Positions 27,985 to 30,323 of a stretch of DNA of 30,323 nt are shown piece after piece (positions within the stretch are counted from its first letter, which is position 1; every line of letters starts with the position of its first letter). The position numbers were made by a program, and so were the translations under genes. The stretch spans positions 1 through 30,323 of the IMG/VR virus record IMGVR_UViG_3300032116_000939; one strand, written 5' to 3'. This DNA is from a virus. The notes below the pieces were generated by a model. That model saw only the letters and a program-made list of their open reading frames with translations, had not been told where the DNA came from and did not search any database.

Positions 27985-30171
27985 TTAACTTGCTTCAGTA
28001 ACAGAGCGGAAGGCTTGGAAGGCTTCTAGGCGTACCATGCGTAGCTTGGGTCGGCCCTTAGTCGGAACAAACTTAACTTGCATTCCGTAGGCACGGATAT
28101 TGCCAATACGCCCACGCACAGAGCTATCCTCGGCAATAGGCAAATCTGACCCCAGGCTCTGCGCTAGTGAATACATCTCAACCTCTTTGTCGATGTTCTC
28201 CGAGATCATCGTGATGTCTGCATCACTTGTCTCAAAGGCAGAACTTTCAACGTGAACCTCGTAAGCGTTAAAGCTCTTGCGGCCTGAGTCGCTAAACGTG
28301 TACTGCCGAGTAACCGCCTCAGACTGAACGTAAAACAAAGTGGCATCTGCGCCGGGGTTGGTGTAGATGTAGTCAAAGCTATCCACCCGTCCGTCAATAA
28401 CGTGCAAGCCTCCAAAACTGTTGATGGCGTACAGCTTGTTGATTTCACCAGCACCAGCAACGATAAGATTGCCAATATCCCATCCGTCCTGCTCGATGAT
28501 GTCCAAACTTTCCCAGCCCTCATTTAAGAGATTGTAAACAAGGATGGCGTTGTTTCGCGTGCTGCCATCGAGTGGTACTGCAATCCAATAGCGATTGTCA
28601 TGATAGACAGCCACCGCATTGTGTGCATACGCTGGATTGATGCGCTTGATAATCGGATCGATTGGTGCAGAAAGGGGAAGTCCTGCGCCGCGCAAGTTGT
28701 ACATATCCTCAAACTGTGTTGAGTAGATGCCATTGTCTGACAAGAAGAATATCTTGTTGCCGACATTCACTACGCTGCGCCGAGCTACAAGTCCTGCCTC
28801 GCGGGTGATTTCCCTAAGGGAAATGTCGGTCAAACTACCGCTAAGACCCATCATTAGGTGGATCGAGTTGCGGTTGAAAATGACAGCGTTGTCCTCGGTG
28901 AATGGATGAACGTATTGCAGGTAGTCTGCAACACCAGCAGTAACCTTCAACTGATTGAGGATGCGGTCGTAGGTGTTGCTGTCAAAGATGTCGGACAGCA
29001 ATACCTCGTCGCGCACGTTTCGGCTAGTGATGGTTTCACTACCGCTGGTTCCCGTAGTGTTGTAAAAATAGGGAACGATTAGACGCCGCTGGTGATAGAC
29101 GCCCCACGCGGGGGCAGGCATATGCGTAAACCCAAGCTGGGATGGTTGCTTCTTAGCATACACCACCTTATGAGACGTAAGATCGGGAACTTCAGCGTAA
29201 AAGGTAAAGGTGTTTGCGTTTGCGACAGTAGCAACAACGTAGCCGCCTTCCTGTTCAACAAGGGTGGAGCTTCCCTTATCTACAACATAAACCCTGTCGC
29301 CAACCAACAGACCATGCGAGGTTTCGCTAACCGTTACAACACCGTCAGCAATTACCGTGTTGTTGTTTGCATCCAAGTAGGTTGTTGCCGCGTAGTCTCC
29401 ATTAGCCACCTTTGTAAAAGCCGGGGTGCCGCTAAAGCTGCCATTCCACTCTAAGGCTGTAGCGCCATCGCGAAAGATGAACACTTTGTTAAATGCTTGA
29501 AGCATCTCAACATTTGTAGAGATGAAGATGCCAGCCGGATAGTTGATTGTCGTGGTAGCCTTCGTTGCCATATTTATGGCTAACGCATTGCTATACAGCG
29601 CAATAACAATATACTCGTCGCTATTGGACGCTGGATTGGAAAACAGGCAAGAGCCAAAGGCGGCATTTACTGCCGCATTCTGAAGAAGGGAGCCACCAGC
29701 CTTCGATGCACCAGTTGTTGAGTAGGTTTCGCTCCCTGTTGCGCCGATGATTTCAAAAGTGAACGTAGTGGATCCGGTAACCGTGATGTTGCGGTTGCCG
29801 TTGGGATCCACCGTTGTAAATCCTACGTCAACAATAGCTACGTTTGACGAGGAAGACCATCCATGGCTGGTAGAGGTGGTGATGGTCACCGTCGTGCCAG
29901 ACCTAGTGGCAGACGAAATAGTTAGCTGGGGCCACAGATTTACGGGTAGCGGGAGTCCATTGTCTACTGCGGAAATCTTTGGGCCAAAGGTGTCTACGCC
30001 GGGGCGCGTCTGCCAAGTGCCGTCAATAGACATACGTCCATTGATAGACATGGCAAGTTCGCCGCCTTGAAGCTGATCGGGGCGCGATCTGTTATTAAAG
30101 CGGGTGAAGCCAATGTCGGCATCTTCCGACAGGGCTGTGTCTCGCTCGCCAAAGTTGCTGTAACGTGCCAT
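27985..30171 (-). CDS. Beta-rich tail/head-completion protein, P22 gp10-like (728 aa)
   Basis: MARYSNFGERDTALSEDADI leads into an all-beta protein with repeated strand-turn blocks such as RYWIAVPLDGS and AILVYNLLNEGWESLDI, as in a beta-propeller. P22 gp10-type stabilisation proteins, which plug the portal after packaging, have this kind of repeat. An inserted Ser/Thr/Gly-rich beta domain (about residues 85-160) looks like a decoration or receptor-binding fold. A hairpin lies just before the start and AGGGA is the nearest SD-like site. The assignment to gp10 is by layout, not by a firm motif. Confidence 0.66.
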   Translation of the reverse strand: MARYSNFGERDTALSEDADIGFTRFNNRSRPDQLQGGELAMSINGRMSIDGTWQTRPGVDTFGPKISAVDNGLPLPVNLWPQLTISSATRSGTTVTITTSTSHGWSSSSNVAIVDVGFTTVDPNGNRNITVTGSTTFTFEIIGATGSETYSTTGASKAGGSLLQNAAVNAAFGSCLFSNPASNSDEYIVIALYSNALAINMATKATTTINYPAGIFISTNVEMLQAFNKVFIFRDGATALEWNGSFSGTPAFTKVANGDYAATTYLDANNNTVIADGVVTVSETSHGLLVGDRVYVVDKGSSTLVEQEGGYVVATVANANTFTFYAEVPDLTSHKVVYAKKQPSQLGFTHMPAPAWGVYHQRRLIVPYFYNTTGTSGSETITSRNVRDEVLLSDIFDSNTYDRILNQLKVTAGVADYLQYVHPFTEDNAVIFNRNSIHLMMGLSGSLTDISLREITREAGLVARRSVVNVGNKIFFLSDNGIYSTQFEDMYNLRGAGLPLSAPIDPIIKRINPAYAHNAVAVYHDNRYWIAVPLDGSTRNNAILVYNLLNEGWESLDIIEQDGWDIGNLIVAGAGEINKLYAINSFGGLHVIDGRVDSFDYIYTNPGADATLFYVQSEAVTRQYTFSDSGRKSFNAYEVHVESSAFETSDADITMISENIDKEVEMYSLAQSLGSDLPIAEDSSVRGRIGNIRAYGMQVKFVPTKGRPKLRMVRLEAFQAFRSVTEAS

Positions 30172-30179
30172 AGATTGAT

Positions 30180-30198
30180 CCCTAACCAGCGGTTAAGG
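30180..30198. promoter_or_regulatory. Inverted repeat before the tail gene
   Basis: CCTAACC and GGTTAAGG face each other around AGC with one bulged base, ending about 10 bp before the 728-aa gene start. On the minus strand TTGACC lies just upstream of it. It could be an operator, or a hairpin separating the tiny gene from the tail gene. Confidence 0.3.
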
Positions 30199-30235
30199 TC
30201 AAACTATGATACCTTACGCCGCTTGAAAAAAACAC

Positions 30236-30310
30236 TCACTTGCAGGGCTTACGCTTGCCGCTTTCGCATTTACGTTTTCCACAGTTCATTTTGTACTCCT
30301 TGTGTTCCAT
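30236..30310 (-). CDS. Tiny Cys/Lys-rich protein (24 or 17 aa)
   Basis: The ATG at 30310 follows GGAGG by 5 nt and gives MEHKEYK plus MNCGKRKCESGKRKPCK. The inner ATG at 30289 follows AAGGAG by 6 nt and gives the 17-residue form alone. Two good ribosome-binding sites for one frame make it likely real. Three cysteines and many lysines/arginines suggest metal or nucleic-acid binding. A run of seven T lies just after the stop on the minus strand. It is the most upstream leftward gene seen. Confidence 0.5.
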   Translation of the reverse strand: MEHKEYKMNCGKRKCESGKRKPCK

Positions 30311-30323
30311 CATGTCCTCCGCA

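Noticed and set aside
1-30323. Integration, insertion-sequence or lysogeny genes
   Set aside because: No integrase, transposase, terminal repeat pair or CI-type repressor was recognised. The two HNH proteins alone do not show a mobile element.

Overview
This window is about 30 kb of a tailed double-stranded DNA phage (Caudoviricetes). The likely type is a short-tailed, podovirus-like virus: it has a P22-style portal, large internal-virion-like proteins and a beta-propeller-like tail protein, and no tail-tube, sheath or tape-measure gene is visible here. No integrase, CI-like repressor, RNA polymerase, tRNA or major capsid gene is present. The capsid gene probably lies just beyond the left edge, next to the truncated scaffold-like gene. 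The host cannot be named. Many genes lack a clear Shine-Dalgarno (SD) sequence and start after A-rich or stop-start (TAATG) junctions, while a second class uses a perfect GGAGG, so the host may rely only partly on SD pairing.

Layout. (1) 1-5833, leftward: small terminase, large terminase, two small genes, portal, a 69-aa gene, then after a hairpin-bearing gap a partial scaffold-like gene. (2) 5834-6971: a gene-free control region of about 1.1 kb between the divergent arms. It holds an A/T run, about 90 bp of alternating pyrimidine-purine DNA, an 11-bp tandem repeat, a near-palindrome, a cluster of G-runs and a series of RNA-type hairpins. It is the best candidate for the replication origin and main promoter region. 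(3) 6972-19502, rightward: densely packed early/middle genes. These include many small unknown proteins, a transglycosylase-like lysin, a Gp88-family protein, a winged-helix protein, an SSB-like protein, a PD-(D/E)XK exonuclease, a C5-cytosine methyltransferase with a second long protein in another frame of the same DNA, a DnaB-type helicase, two HNH nucleases, a SWIM zinc-finger protein, a Lar-like zinc protein and a calcineurin-like phosphoesterase. (4) 19499-30310, leftward: late virion genes (1170, 537, 993, 124 and 728 aa) and a tiny Cys/Lys-rich gene.

How it works together. The rightward arm would supply replication (helicase, SSB-like, exonuclease), DNA processing (HNH nucleases, phosphoesterase) and protection from host restriction (methyltransferase, possibly the Lar-like protein). 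The leftward arms build and fill the particle. The arms converge at 19499-19502, where the two stop codons overlap.

The most notable observations are: (a) the methyltransferase gene, which carries a full-length second open frame with family-like motifs and start codons 5 nt apart behind a doubled SD; (b) a rigid junction, GGAGGTGCGNCGTGAG-like, repeated at ten gene borders and joining small, partly related coiled-coil genes like interchangeable cassettes; (c) a compact four-stem RNA-like element at 10006-10068; (d) the composite origin candidate; and (e) tiny single-span membrane proteins placed at stop-start junctions.
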